From: Pseudomonadota bacterium
Lineage (GTDB): Bacteria > Pseudomonadota > Gammaproteobacteria > Steroidobacterales > Steroidobacteraceae
Reading direction: 5' to 3'
DNA length: 57,201 nucleotides
Assembly (NCBI GenBank): GCA_023391335.1
Contig: JAEWBG010000080.1
Coordinates: forward strand, 1-57,201
This document shows, piece after piece, positions 56,624 through 57,201 of the stretch. Both the position numbers and the translations under genes were made by a program. Numbering within the stretch: the stretch's first letter is position 1; every line of letters begins with the position of its first letter. The notes below the pieces were generated by a model, which worked only from the letters and a program-made list of their open reading frames with translations, did not search any database and was not told the origin of the DNA.

Positions 56624-57201
56624 ATGCCAATCAGCGCAAACAGCATTGCCACCTTTCGCAGCATCGTGGGAGCGGATGGCATCCTCGAATCGCCCGCCGA
56701 CATCGAGCCCTTCCTAGTTGATCATCGCAAGCTCTATCGCGGTTCGACCCCTTGCGTGCTGCGTCCCAGTAGCACCGCGCAGGTCTCGAAGATTCTCGCG
56801 CACTGCCATGAACACCGAATCGGCGTGGTGCCCGTCGGCGGGAACACCAGTTACTGCGGAGGGGCCACGCCCAGCAGCGATGGCAATCAAGTCGTCGTTT
56901 CGCTTGGCAGGATGCGCAAGGTTCGCGCGTTAGATCCCTTCAACTACACGATGACGCTCGAGGCAGGTTGCGTGCTCGCGGAAGCTCAGGAAGCGGCGGC
57001 TTCGGTCGAACGGTTGTTCCCGCTGAGTCTTGGGTCAGAAGGCTCTTGCCAAATCGGCGGCAATCTTTCGACGAACGCCGGGGGCACCGCCGTGCTTCGC
57101 TACGGGATGATGCGTGATTTGATCTTAGGCCTTGAGGTCGTACTCCCCGATGGCCGCGTTCTGGAGTCGCTAAGTGGCCTGCGCAAGGACAACACCGGCT
57201 A
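56624..57201 (+). CDS. FAD-linked oxidase (GlcD / D-2-hydroxyacid dehydrogenase type), 3' truncated
   Basis: The first 192 codons of a flavin-dependent dehydrogenase cut off by the window end. The visible PCMH-type FAD-binding domain has YRGSTPCVLRPSSTAQVSKI (about 43-62), the pyrophosphate-binding VVPVGGNTSYCGGAT (about 74-88), VVVSLGRMRKVRALDP, TLEAGCVLAEAQEAA and SEGSCQIGGNLSTNAGGTAV then LRYGMMRDLILGLEVVLPDG. The family includes D-lactate, glycolate and D-2-hydroxyglutarate dehydrogenases; the missing C-terminus would separate them. It follows the membrane-anchored protein on the same strand. Confidence 0.9.
   Translation, partial: MPISANSIATFRSIVGADGILESPADIEPFLVDHRKLYRGSTPCVLRPSSTAQVSKILAHCHEHRIGVVPVGGNTSYCGGATPSSDGNQVVVSLGRMRKVRALDPFNYTMTLEAGCVLAEAQEAAASVERLFPLSLGSEGSCQIGGNLSTNAGGTAVLRYGMMRDLILGLEVVLPDGRVLESLSGLRKDNTG

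Overview
The window reads as chromosomal DNA of a Gram-negative gammaproteobacterium with moderately high GC. Evidence for this: two TonB-dependent receptors, an OmpA-family protein, many Sec signal peptides, and a molybdenum cofactor set with a MobA-MoaD fusion. The gene content would fit a soil or rhizosphere lineage such as Steroidobacter and relatives, but that placement is inference from general resemblance and was not tested. No rRNA, convincing tRNA, CRISPR array, phage gene or transposase was found.

Layout. 1-5.4 kb holds a small membrane protein, a DUF2934 protein, a DUF1080 protein and a type-B carboxylesterase. They are set among two copies of a composite non-coding repeat element. 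5.4-12.2 kb holds PBP7 (pbpG), two near-identical secreted TIM-barrel glycosidase-like proteins on either side of an antisense phosphodiester glycosidase, a YVTN beta-propeller protein and a second DUF2934 protein. 12.4-13.3 kb is a tandem repeat array. 13.3-20.5 kb holds an ECF sigma / FecR / TonB-receptor operon followed by a GH3 beta-glucosidase. 20.7-26.9 kb is a compact operon of YfiR-like protein, hybrid kinase, receiver-kinase and TonB receptor. 27.3-29.5 kb is glgX. 30.3-38.4 kb holds a 2102-residue kinase with eleven 92-residue HAMP repeats, followed by a REC-HK-REC protein. 38.6-45.4 kb holds a rhomboid protease, alanine dehydrogenase with a divergent Lrp-type regulator, a GxxExxY protein, and a modB-modC-mmsA run that has no modA. 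45.5-50.8 kb holds two tandem small periplasmic paralogues and then moeA, moaA, moaC, mobA-moaD and moaE. 51-57.2 kb holds an OmpA-family protein, proA, a small membrane protein, proB, a protein with an acidic tail, a membrane-anchored protein and a truncated FAD-linked oxidase.

How the genes fit together. The sigma/FecR/receptor trio is the classic outer-membrane-signalled uptake switch. Its neighbour is a secreted beta-glucosidase, so glucan or oligosaccharide sensing is plausible but unproven. The four-gene YfiR operon links a periplasmic YfiR-type protein to two kinases and an outer-membrane receptor. The molybdenum genes supply import (ModB, ModC) and cofactor synthesis (MoaA, MoaC, MoaD, MoaE, MobA, MoeA). 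ProB and ProA carry out the first two steps of proline synthesis. Alanine dehydrogenase and its Lrp-type neighbour look like a substrate-responsive pair.

The most unusual material is between genes. The spacers are mosaics of several dispersed repeat families. One family consists of strings of tiny hairpins whose stems change but stay paired. Two spacers (121-765 and 4522-5312) are copies of a single composite element with inverted hairpin-array ends. A second short motif sits just after several stop codons in a constant orientation, and in one case it supplies the C-terminal codons of glgX.
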